Assembly (NCBI GenBank): GCA_026391675.1
Contig: JAPLDQ010000030.1
Location: 1 to 64,000, forward strand
Length of the DNA: 64,000 nucleotides
Origin: Bacteroidota bacterium
Lineage (GTDB): Bacteria; Bacteroidota; Bacteroidia; Bacteroidales; JACABE01
Direction of reading: 5' to 3'
Shown here: positions 50,701 to 58,302 of the stretch, piece after piece
How positions within the stretch are numbered: the stretch's first letter is position 1
Layout: each line of letters begins with the position of its first letter
The notes under the pieces: generated by a model
What the model saw: only the letters and a program-made list of their open reading frames with translations
The model's database searches: none
Told to the model about the DNA's origin: nothing
Translations under genes and position numbers: made by a program

Positions 50701-51608
50701 GGCTCTGTGGCTGTTGTCATTCTCTTTTTACTACCAATACCTGCAGTTGTTGTTATATAATAATAGGTATTATCGCTATAATAGTTGATTTGATGTTCAA
50801 ATTCACCGGAGATATTGTTATATTTCCAGTTTACAGGTGAATGTCCATAGAAAAGGATATAATCACCGGCTCCAAATACTCCGTCGTTACCACCTTCAAT
50901 ATATATTGGGATTTCCTGAAGGTCATCATACCTGAAGGCTGAATTTAATTCAGGAAGCATGCCCTGCCCGTTACCAAAAACAGAGATATTGGCAGGATTC
51001 AAGGTTGCAACATTAATTCCCATTGCAACCAGGTCGTTATATGTAATTTTATAAATACCTGTATTTTGAACTGCTAATTTGTACCAATTACCGATTGAGA
51101 GCACAGAATGCGCAGCATAAGATTTTTTTTCGCTATTTACTGCAGTTCTTAAAATAGCATTTGTAATTAATTGATAATTAAATGCAATAAGTTTTTCAAG
51201 CTTTCCTGTTAAAGGATTTATTCTGAACGGATTTAATTTTAGAATTGCAAATGCCTTATTTTTATCCTGTGAAATAAAAACTTGTTTTTTTAATTCAGTC
51301 TGTTGAATGTCAGCATCTTTTAAAAATAAAATTTCATCAGGTGTAAGCTCATCAAATATCATATCGGATATTTCAAAATCAGCTTGTACATTATTGTTTT
51401 CCAGTTCAGTACGTAAAGTAAAAAAAGCAATGTTTTTCTCGTAAAATGCACCTTCAAAATCGAAAAAGCTACGGGATGAAACTTCATCAATTTTTTCTGA
51501 ATGAACACCACGCCATTTTAATTCTACCCAATTTTTTTTGGTTTGAGCAAGGAGCAATGTGTTTGAAATGAGCAAATAAACTATTAAATTACTAACGAAT
51601 TTTTTCAC
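47754..51608 (-). CDS. porU: Type IX secretion sortase PorU (C25 gingipain-like)
   Basis: The 1284-residue surface protease removes the C-terminal signal of T9SS cargo and links it to the cell surface. A signal peptide (KKFVSNLIVYLLISNTLLLAQ) is followed by a long beta-rich N-terminal part and the C25 peptidase core. The catalytic His is in INYMGHGGKLGWAHE (about residue 790) and the catalytic Cys in TATCDFSPFDD (about residue 825). The C-terminus shows YPNPFSDKTSFIFEHNQ and GKGLYIYRLIVR, a T9SS sorting-like domain. Length and order fit PorU. Confidence 0.93.
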   Translation of the reverse strand: MKKFVSNLIVYLLISNTLLLAQTKKNWVELKWRGVHSEKIDEVSSRSFFDFEGAFYEKNIAFFTLRTELENNNVQADFEISDMIFDELTPDEILFLKDADIQQTELKKQVFISQDKNKAFAILKLNPFRINPLTGKLEKLIAFNYQLITNAILRTAVNSEKKSYAAHSVLSIGNWYKLAVQNTGIYKITYNDLVAMGINVATLNPANISVFGNGQGMLPELNSAFRYDDLQEIPIYIEGGNDGVFGAGDYILFYGHSPVNWKYNNISGEFEHQINYYSDNTYYYITTTAGIGSKKRMTTATEPVTPANKTITSFNDYACHHRELFNLASSGKIWLGELFSFRINNYIFPFNFPDIIADSNINVKYSLYARSTANSQFIININGLSKNYILSSITGSSTNTLASYIADTMTLKSGSPVINVNLLYNYPLTSSEGYLNYIEINAYRNLRFSGNQISFRSIESIGSGNISQFNISNASSSIKVIDITDPLNASFLTTYVSGTNLNFKIATDTLKEFIAFDGSSFFSAQFVGKMANQDLHGLTQQDYVIVSHPLFLSEANRLADFHRTHDNLKVVVVSPEQIYNEFSSGAQDPTAIRSFMKMFYDRASSSTDAPKYLLLFGDGSYDNKRNRPTNTNFIVTYQSDDSFSGWFSYVTDDYYGFLDNSESGTNFGDAMDIGIGRFPVKSLDEAKILVDKVFRYTSKYDLAPNSQNVVSNYADWKNTICFVADDEDGNAYLDGTEFLSNIIKTNNPIINVDKIYLDAYVQVSNSGGARYPEVNNAINQRVERGALIINYMGHGGKLGWAHERVLEISDILKWKNTDNLPIFFTATCDFSPFDDTLINSAGELVLLSANGGSIALFTTTRVAYQGNNQTLNNNFFNKIYKKVNGEYLSFGDLMRIAKNEGSNDALVRNFVLLGDPALKPAYPEYNVVTTEINGIPSNLTIDTLNAMSTITIKGIITDENNNKITNYNGVLYPTIFDKPLKVTSLGNDPGSLPVRTFELPKAILYKGKASIVNGNFEFSFVVPKDIAYNYGYGKISYYAKNDTSDACGYFNNIIVGGFNTTVIPDITGPEIRLFMNDTNFISGGITDQNPTLLALIKDPNGINTVGNGIGHDIVAYLDNDNNNPILLNDYYISDLNNFEKGQVYYPFSKLTDGLHTLKLKAWDVFNNSAEANIEFIVAQSANIALTNVLNYPNPFSDKTSFIFEHNQVNTDLDIQIQIYNINGKLIKTIKTNINTDSYKISPIEWDGSTDSGEKIGKGLYIYRLIVRNPAGNQNEKTNKLVFLR

Positions 51609-51638
51609 AAGCTTTTATTTATAAATACTATTAATAAA

Positions 51639-51646
51639 CAAAATTA
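51639..51646 (-). promoter_or_regulatory. -7 promoter box for porU
   Basis: The minus strand reads TAATTTTG, a full match, 31 bases before the ATG. Confidence 0.6.
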
Positions 51647-51780
51647 GAATAAAAATATTGCATTCTAAATTATAATTTAGCTTAAAATGATTAAATTCAT
51701 ACATAATAAAGCGATAATATGCACGTTTACAATGAATAAAATAAGTTTAAAATAAAAAACAAAATAAGTCTTATTTTTAT

Positions 51781-51788
51781 TATTTTTG
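51781..51788 (+). promoter_or_regulatory. -7 promoter box for the porP/sprF-gldJ operon
   Basis: TATTTTTG is a full match, but it lies about 165 bases before the ATG at 51954, so the leader would be long. A near match with wrong spacing (TATAATTTG) at about 51885-51893 is an alternative. Confidence 0.4.
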
Positions 51789-51953
51789 TAACATATTGTA
51801 AAAAAAAAGGTATAACAAAAAGACTTAAAAATTAAGTTCAAAATTTTAAATAAACATTGAATTATTTTTTTCTGTTAAAAATTTTATAATTTGGCAAAAA
51901 ATATAATTTTATTTAAAAAAAAATTTGTAATATTGTATTCAAATTATTTCAGT

Positions 51954-52958
51954 ATGACAAAGATTTCGTCTTCTCACCTCAAGAAGTTGATTTTCTGCAT
52001 TATTACATTAGTTTTTGCATCTAAATTAACAGTTGCTCAAGATCCTGCATTCTCGCAATTTTATGCAAATCCGTTGTATTTGAATCCTGCTTTTGCCGGT
52101 TCGGCAGTTTGCCCAAGGATAATAATGAATTACAGAGATCAGTGGCCATCAATTTCAGGAACATTTGTTACCTATAATGCTTCCTACGACCAACATATTG
52201 ATAAATTATCAGGTGGGATAGGCATTTTAGTTAATGCTGACAGAGCCGGAGAAGGAACAATATCGACTTCTTCATTTAGTGGAATTTATTCTTACCGTTT
52301 GGAAGTCAGCCGTACATTTTCGATTAAAGCTGCTTTACAGGCTACTTATGTTGACAGAAGAATCGCATGGGAAAAGTTAACCTTTGGCGACCAGATTGAT
52401 CCTAAATACGGATTTGTTAATCAAACAAGACAACCAGAACCAGGAAACACATCAAAAAATTATATGGACTTTTCTACCGGGATTATAGGTTATACTGAAA
52501 CTTTTTATGCCGGCGTTGCCATAAGTCACCTTACTCAACCTGAAGAAGGTATTATTACTATTCATAAATTACCTATGAAATTTACAGCTCATGCCGGAGC
52601 AGTAATCGACTTACGACAAAGAAAACACAAATCAAGAAGTTTTGAAGATTTAACCATTTCACCCAATATTTTATACCAGCAACAATTACATTTTAACCAA
52701 TTAAACTACGGTTTTTATGTTAACTGGTCACCTTTTGTCAGCGGTATCTGGTATCGTCAGAATTTTCAGAATTCCGATGCTATCATTTTCCTGGCCGGTA
52801 TACAACAGAATACGTTTAAAATTGGATACAGCTACGATTTAACTGTATCAAAACTTACAAATATAACTGGTGGAGCACACGAAATTTCAGTTGCGTTAAT
52901 GTTACCTTGTCCTGCAAAAAAGAAAAAGATAAGAACAATAAACTGCCCCTCATTTTAG
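51954..52958 (+). CDS. PorP/SprF family type IX secretion membrane protein
   Basis: The 334-residue outer membrane protein has a signal peptide (SSHLKKLIFCIITLVFASKLTVAQ) followed directly by the family opening DPAFSQFYANPLYLNPAFAGSAVCPRIIMNYRDQWPSI, then a beta-barrel body. PorP/SprF paralogues connect T9SS cargo or adhesins to the gliding/secretion machine. Here it stands between porU and gldJ rather than ahead of porK, so it is an additional paralogue. The ATG at 51954 is chosen over the TTG at 51891. It starts an operon with gldJ 37 bases later. Confidence 0.9.
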   Translation: MTKISSSHLKKLIFCIITLVFASKLTVAQDPAFSQFYANPLYLNPAFAGSAVCPRIIMNYRDQWPSISGTFVTYNASYDQHIDKLSGGIGILVNADRAGEGTISTSSFSGIYSYRLEVSRTFSIKAALQATYVDRRIAWEKLTFGDQIDPKYGFVNQTRQPEPGNTSKNYMDFSTGIIGYTETFYAGVAISHLTQPEEGIITIHKLPMKFTAHAGAVIDLRQRKHKSRSFEDLTISPNILYQQQLHFNQLNYGFYVNWSPFVSGIWYRQNFQNSDAIIFLAGIQQNTFKIGYSYDLTVSKLTNITGGAHEISVALMLPCPAKKKKIRTINCPSF

Positions 52959-52995
52959 TTATTAATTTTTTAGAAATAATCACAATTAAACAGAT

Positions 52996-54483
52996 ATGAT
53001 TAAGCACAAAAAACACATCATCAACAGAATAAGTAAATTTGCTATTTTATTACTACTGCTATCAGCATGTAGTAAGAAATTTGAGCAATCTTCAACTACC
53101 GGTTGGGATTATAATAATCCGGCAAATGGTGGATTTGAAGTTACCCATAATACAGAACAGGAAACAGGTCCTGGCCTTGTATTTATTGAAGGTGGTACTT
53201 TTGTTATGGGACGTACAGAACAGGACGTTATGATGGATTGGAACAATATTCCAAGAAGAGTAACCGTCAGTTCTTTTTATATGGACGAAACTGAAGTCCG
53301 TAATCTTGATTATTTAGAATATTTATATTGGTTAGGCAGGGTTTATGGTACTGATAATCCCGAAGTTGTTAAAAAAGCCCAACCAGACCAGTTAGTATGG
53401 CGTAATGAACTTTCTTATAATGAAGAACAAGCTGAATTTTATTTACATCATCCTTCTTTTCAGAATTATCCTGTAGTTGGTGTAAGCTGGATGCAGGCCA
53501 ACGATTACTGCGCATGGCGTACAGACAGAGTTAATGAAAATATTCTGATTCAAATGGGTATTTTAGAGGTAAATCCGGATCAGACCAACGAGAATAATTT
53601 CAATACAGATGCATACTTAGCCGGTCAATATGAAGGTATTGTAAGAGAAGATTTACAGGATTTAAATCCTTCTGGTAACGGAACACGTAAAGTAAGAATG
53701 GAAGACAATATTTTATTGCCGAGATACAGGCTCCCAACCGAAGCTGAATGGGAATTTGCCGCATTGGGTCTTATTGGCAATACATTGTATGAAAGAGTTA
53801 TTGAAAGAAGAATTTATCCATGGAATGGTCATATTACCCGTACTGATGATAAAAATGCCTATGGTGAATTTGTAGCCAATTTCAAAAGAGGAAGAGGTGA
53901 CTATATGGGTGTTGCCGGTAACTTAAATGATGGTGCCGACAGAACTGCTCCTGTATTTGCTTACTGGCCTAATGATTATGGTTTATATAATATGGCAGGT
54001 AATGTTTCTGAATGGGTAATGGATGTATACCGTCCTTTATCACATGAAGATATGACAGACTTAAATCCATACAGAGGTAATGTATTTAAAAAGAAAAAAC
54101 TGGATTCTGATGGCATGATTCAGGAAAAAGACAGTTTAGGTCATGTCGTATATGAAAATGTTACTGTTGAAGAAAATGTTGGCAGAAGAAACTATCGTAA
54201 AGCTAATAATATCAATCATCTGGATGGTGACTATTCTACGGTTTTAGTTAATGACTGGACTGCAGAACAAGGTAACGAAAACACAACCAAACTTATGTAT
54301 GAATATGGCGTTTCTTCTCTTATTAATGATGAAACCAGAGTATTTAAAGGTGGTTCATGGAGAGATAAAGCATATTATCTAAGCCCTGGAGCCAGAAGAT
54401 TCCTGGAACAGGATAAATCTACTGATGATATTGGATTCAGATGTGCAATGACAAGAGTTGGGGCACCATTTCAAGCTAAATAA
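52996..54483 (+). CDS. gldJ: Gliding motility/T9SS lipoprotein GldJ
   Basis: The 495-residue lipoprotein (lipid site Cys25 in LLSACSKK) has an FGE-sulfatase-type fold: GLVFIEGGTFVMGRTEQDVM, FYMDETEVRNLDYLEYLYWL, RYRLPTEAEWEFAALG, YGLYNMAGNVSEWVMDVYRP and a closing VFKGGSWRDKAYYLSPGARR. This pattern and the closeness to porU/porV and murF fit GldJ rather than its relative GldK/PorK. GldJ is needed for gliding and stabilises the T9SS motor lipoprotein ring in Flavobacterium. A terminator hairpin follows, so murF is likely separate. Confidence 0.9.
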   Translation: MIKHKKHIINRISKFAILLLLLSACSKKFEQSSTTGWDYNNPANGGFEVTHNTEQETGPGLVFIEGGTFVMGRTEQDVMMDWNNIPRRVTVSSFYMDETEVRNLDYLEYLYWLGRVYGTDNPEVVKKAQPDQLVWRNELSYNEEQAEFYLHHPSFQNYPVVGVSWMQANDYCAWRTDRVNENILIQMGILEVNPDQTNENNFNTDAYLAGQYEGIVREDLQDLNPSGNGTRKVRMEDNILLPRYRLPTEAEWEFAALGLIGNTLYERVIERRIYPWNGHITRTDDKNAYGEFVANFKRGRGDYMGVAGNLNDGADRTAPVFAYWPNDYGLYNMAGNVSEWVMDVYRPLSHEDMTDLNPYRGNVFKKKKLDSDGMIQEKDSLGHVVYENVTVEENVGRRNYRKANNINHLDGDYSTVLVNDWTAEQGNENTTKLMYEYGVSSLINDETRVFKGGSWRDKAYYLSPGARRFLEQDKSTDDIGFRCAMTRVGAPFQAK

Positions 54484-54501
54484 GCTATTTAAAATATAAA
54501 G

Positions 54502-54534
54502 AAACCCCATTTACAGCAATGTAGATGGGGTTTT
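54502..54534 (+). terminator. Rho-independent terminator of gldJ
   Basis: AACCCCAT at 54503-54510 pairs with ATGGGGTT at 54525-54532 around a loop with further partial pairing (TAC/GTA), followed by T. It lies 18 bases after the gldJ stop. Confidence 0.75.
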
Positions 54535-54555
54535 CAATTTATAAAGACTCACATA

Positions 54556-55845
54556 ATGACAATCAGCGAAATATATAAAATTTTTCAGTTACATCCGGTC
54601 ATTTCAACTGACTCCAGAAAAATACTTCCCGGTTCTTTATTTTTTGCACTGAAAGGTGAAAATTTTAATGCAAATGTATTTGCTGAACAAGCTATTCATG
54701 ATGGAGCTGCTTATGCAGTTATCGATGAAATTCAATTTCAGAAAAGTGATAAATTTATTTTAGTTGATGATGTATTAAAATGCCTGCAGGAATTGGCAGC
54801 ATATCATCGCAGTACATTAAAATTTCCGGTTATTGGCATTACGGGTACCAATGGAAAAACAACGACTAAAGAACTGATCAATGCCGTTCTTTCAGAAAAG
54901 TACTTAACACTGGCTACAGCAGGTAATCTGAATAATCATATTGGTGTTCCTCTAAGCTTGCTCTCGATAAATGAAAAACATGAAATTGCAATAATTGAAA
55001 TGGGAGCCAATCATATTGGTGAAATTGCTGAATTATGTGCTATTGCTCAGCCTGATTTTGGGATTATTACTAATATTGGTAAAGCCCACCTTGAAGGATT
55101 TGGTGGTATTGAGGGTGTTATTGAGACAAAAAAAGCCTTGTATGAAGCAATATTGAAAAAGAAAGGCAAGGTCTTTATAAATAGCGATAATGCATTATTA
55201 ATGGAGCTGGCTGATGGAATAGATAAAATAACATTTGCAAATAATAAACCTGCTTATTGCCAGGGAAGTATAGTTGATGCTGATCCTTTTGTTAAAATCA
55301 GCTATCAGCATAAGGATTTTACTGACGAGATACAAACTCAATTGGTAGGTGCTTATAATTTTGAAAATATTATGGCTGCTATAACAGTTGGTCATTATTT
55401 TGGTATTGAAGCTTCAGTCATTAAAAAAGCACTTACCGGATATCAACCCAGTAACAGCCGCTCTCAGGTTTTAAAAATAAGCTCAAACACCATCATTCAG
55501 GATGCTTATAATGCAAATCCTACAAGTCTGGAAGCTGCAATACTGAATTTTTCCCTGATAAAGGCGAATGAAAAAGTACTGATTATTGGTGATATGCTGG
55601 AGCTAGGTGAATTCAGCAAACCTGAACACAGCAGAATTATTGAGATTATTAATGAAAATAATTTTCAGCAAGTAATTCTCGTTGGTCCTGAATTTTCTGC
55701 TGTATCTGTTAATCCTGACTGGCACGTATTCATGAATGCTGAAGTGGCAAAAGAATGGTTGATGCAACATCGTATAACAAATTCTTACATTCTCTTAAAA
55801 GCTTCAAGGGGGATAAAACTGGAAAAACTAATAGATGCTTTATAA
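54556..55845 (+). CDS. murF: UDP-N-acetylmuramoyl-tripeptide--D-alanyl-D-alanine ligase
   Basis: The 429-residue Mur ligase adds D-Ala-D-Ala to the muropeptide precursor. It has the N-terminal DSRKILPGSLFFALKGENFNAN domain, the ATP-binding GITGTNGKTTT (94-104), the central EMGANHIGEIAELC and the C-terminal QDAYNANPTSLEAA and IIGDMLELGEFSKPEH. Length is a little below average but complete. It lies 71 bases after gldJ, behind a terminator, and 8 bases before anmK, so murF and anmK are probably cotranscribed. The gldJ-murF order is known in Flavobacterium. Confidence 0.95.
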   Translation: MTISEIYKIFQLHPVISTDSRKILPGSLFFALKGENFNANVFAEQAIHDGAAYAVIDEIQFQKSDKFILVDDVLKCLQELAAYHRSTLKFPVIGITGTNGKTTTKELINAVLSEKYLTLATAGNLNNHIGVPLSLLSINEKHEIAIIEMGANHIGEIAELCAIAQPDFGIITNIGKAHLEGFGGIEGVIETKKALYEAILKKKGKVFINSDNALLMELADGIDKITFANNKPAYCQGSIVDADPFVKISYQHKDFTDEIQTQLVGAYNFENIMAAITVGHYFGIEASVIKKALTGYQPSNSRSQVLKISSNTIIQDAYNANPTSLEAAILNFSLIKANEKVLIIGDMLELGEFSKPEHSRIIEIINENNFQQVILVGPEFSAVSVNPDWHVFMNAEVAKEWLMQHRITNSYILLKASRGIKLEKLIDAL

Positions 55846-55853
55846 TAAATAAT

Positions 55854-56939
55854 ATGGACTCAGTTTATAATGTAATCGGACTCATGTCGGGTACTTCGCT
55901 GGATGGTCTGGATATTGCCTTATGCAGATTTAAAAAGGAAGTCAATAAATGGTCGTTTGAAATATTAAAAGCTGAAACTGTTGCATATACCGAAAAATGG
56001 ATTAAACTTCTTTCCCATGCCAATGAGCTAACTGCTTATGATTTTATAGCATTACATAATGAATACGGCTATTTTATTGGTAAAGAAGTAAAGCGGTTTA
56101 TTACAACAAATAATTTAGAAGTTGACTTTATTGCATCACATGGTCACACAGTTTTTCATCAACCGGCAAAGAAAATAACTTTTCAGATTGGCAATGGTGA
56201 TTGTATAGCTGCTGAAACAGGTATAAGTGTTATTAGTGACTTCAGAACAATGGATGTTGCAATGGGCGGACAGGGTGCACCTTTAGTACCGATTGGTGAT
56301 CAATATTTATTTGCAGCCTACGATTTCTGTATCAATTTAGGAGGCTTTGCCAATCTGTCATTTGAACAGGATAACAAACGTATAGCTTATGATATTTGCC
56401 CTTTTAATCTGGTTCTAAATCAATTATCCAATAAATTGGGTTTCCCCTATGATGATAAGGGATTGCTGGCTTCTCAGGGGGTTGTTCAGCAAGAGCTGCT
56501 GAATGAACTGAATGCATTGAATTTTTATAAGCTTAATCATCCGAAATCATTAGGAAGGGAATGGCTGATAAGTGATTTTTTGCCTGTATTATCTAAATAT
56601 AATATTTCTATATATGATAAAATAAGAACAGCAGCTGAACATATTGTTTTGCAGCTTATAAAAGCCTGTGAGAATAAACCGGACGGAAGTATACTGTTTA
56701 CAGGAGGCGGAGCATATAACAATTTTATTATTAAACGTTTCAAATCATTAACTAAACATAAAATACTTATTCCTGATAAAACAGTCATAGATTTTAAAGA
56801 AGCCCTCATTTTTGCCTTTTTAGGTGTTTTGAGATTCAGAAATGAAATTAATTGTCTCCAATCTGTAACAGGAGCATCCGGGGATAATATCGGAGGAAAA
56901 ATTTCCTTACTCAAAAATGATAAGAAAACTCAGGTATGA
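55854..56939 (+). CDS. anmK: Anhydro-N-acetylmuramic acid kinase
   Basis: From the ATG at 55854 (an upstream in-frame start overlaps murF) the protein has 361 residues. It phosphorylates 1,6-anhydroMurNAc released from the cell wall so that it can be reused. Motifs are VIGLMSGTSLDGLDIAL, SDFRTMDVAMGGQGAPLVPIGD and ILFTGGGAYNNFI, as in AnmK of the ASKHA fold. murF precedes it by 8 bases, giving a cell-wall synthesis and recycling pair. The next gene overlaps by four bases. Confidence 0.94.
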   Translation: MDSVYNVIGLMSGTSLDGLDIALCRFKKEVNKWSFEILKAETVAYTEKWIKLLSHANELTAYDFIALHNEYGYFIGKEVKRFITTNNLEVDFIASHGHTVFHQPAKKITFQIGNGDCIAAETGISVISDFRTMDVAMGGQGAPLVPIGDQYLFAAYDFCINLGGFANLSFEQDNKRIAYDICPFNLVLNQLSNKLGFPYDDKGLLASQGVVQQELLNELNALNFYKLNHPKSLGREWLISDFLPVLSKYNISIYDKIRTAAEHIVLQLIKACENKPDGSILFTGGGAYNNFIIKRFKSLTKHKILIPDKTVIDFKEALIFAFLGVLRFRNEINCLQSVTGASGDNIGGKISLLKNDKKTQV

Positions 56940-58279
56940 AAAAACATTTTATTATAAAAATAGTTACGGCTATTTTTGCTTTGTTTTTAATTCCGCTATT
57001 ATCAGTTGCTCAATCCACAGCTAATGTAATACCCTCTCTAGCAGGTATCAGAATTGAATTTGTTCTGTTTGCACTAACATTGGTAGGCGTAGCTGTTTTT
57101 CACAATAAAACAATGTATGTAGCTTTATGCGGATTGTTTGCAATCCTGATCTTTAAATTTAGCTTTGACGGGAGTTTTAATCTGGCTGAACATATAATTG
57201 GTACTAAAGATACTAGTAGTGGATTAATGATAAAAGAAGGAGAATGGCGCACGCTAATTAACTTAATGGGACTTTTATTTGGGTTTGCCTTATTGGCAAG
57301 GCATTTTGAAGACTCAGGGATACCAGATATATTGCCGAAATTTTTACCGGACGACTGGAAAGGTGGTTTTGTTTTGCTGTTTTTAATAATGTTTATTTCC
57401 TCATTTCTGGATAATATTGCTGCAGCTATGATAGGTGGGGCTATTGCCTTGATTGTTTTTAAAGGTAAGGTTCATTTGGGATTTCTTGCAGCAATTGTAG
57501 CAGCCAGCAATGCAGGAGGTGCCGGCAGTGTTTTGGGAGATACTACTACTACACTGATGTGGATAGACGGTGTAAATCCTGTTGATGTTTTACATGCTTT
57601 TGTTGCATCCATTGTTGCCTTCTTTATTTTTGGTTTTTTTGCATCCAAACAGCAGCATGAGTATCAGCCTATAGAAGCTGACCCAAGGGAAGGGATAGTA
57701 ATAGACTATAAAAAAGTTTTTATTGTATTACTGATATTAATAAGTGCAATCATAACAAATATCATGTTTGATTTCCCTGCTCTTGGTGTGTGGATTGCGA
57801 TTATTATCGGTTCTTTCTTTTCAAAAACACCATGGAATGAGCTTAAAAATGCATGGCAGGGAAGTATCTTCCTTATGGCACTGGTATTGTGTGCATCATT
57901 AATGCCTGTAAATGAATTACCTCCTGCTTCTATAATGTCAGCTTTTATTTTAGGCTTTGTTTCTGCAGTATTTGATAATATTCCTTTAACAAAACTTTGT
58001 CTTGAACAAGGTGGTTACGACTGGGGTGTACTGGCTTATGCTGTTGGTTTTGGTGGTTCCATGATATGGTTTGGTTCATCTGCCGGTGTTGCCCTTTCAA
58101 ATATGTATCCCGAAGCAAAAGATACCTTAAAATATATTTCTAAAGGCTGGCATGTCATTCTAGCTTATATCGTTGCTTTCTATGTTATGATAGCAGTTGT
58201 AGGCTGGCATCCGCATAAACCACATAAGAAACATGATATTGCGTCTGAAAAAATTGAAATGTCTTTAAACGTTAAATAA
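56936..58279 (+). CDS. nhaD: NhaD-type Na+/H+ antiporter (ArsB/NhaD superfamily)
   Basis: The 447-residue protein has a signal-like first segment and about 12 membrane helices. Paired core motifs SSFLDNIAAAMIGGAIALIV and FVSAVFDNIPLTKLCLEQGG, with GSVLGDTTTTLMWIDGV, fit the NhaD branch of the ion transporter superfamily, which exports Na+ (or Li+) in exchange for protons. A citrate or other anion transporter of the same fold is the alternative. Start and anmK stop share an ATGA overlap, so it ends the murF-anmK-nhaD transcript. It converges with the formate dehydrogenase gene. Confidence 0.82.
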   Translation: MKKHFIIKIVTAIFALFLIPLLSVAQSTANVIPSLAGIRIEFVLFALTLVGVAVFHNKTMYVALCGLFAILIFKFSFDGSFNLAEHIIGTKDTSSGLMIKEGEWRTLINLMGLLFGFALLARHFEDSGIPDILPKFLPDDWKGGFVLLFLIMFISSFLDNIAAAMIGGAIALIVFKGKVHLGFLAAIVAASNAGGAGSVLGDTTTTLMWIDGVNPVDVLHAFVASIVAFFIFGFFASKQQHEYQPIEADPREGIVIDYKKVFIVLLILISAIITNIMFDFPALGVWIAIIIGSFFSKTPWNELKNAWQGSIFLMALVLCASLMPVNELPPASIMSAFILGFVSAVFDNIPLTKLCLEQGGYDWGVLAYAVGFGGSMIWFGSSAGVALSNMYPEAKDTLKYISKGWHVILAYIVAFYVMIAVVGWHPHKPHKKHDIASEKIEMSLNVK

Positions 58280-58302
58280 GTAATAAAAGCTAAAAGTTAT
58301 TA

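Larger units (their letters stand above)
51609..51953. other. Divergent porU / porP-gldJ promoter region
   Basis: This 345-base, very AT-rich region separates the minus-strand T9SS genes from the plus-strand ones. It contains the porU box at 51639-51646 and one plus-strand box at 51781-51788. I see no gene in it. An in-frame TTG at 51891 exists but lacks signal-peptide character. Confidence 0.65.
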
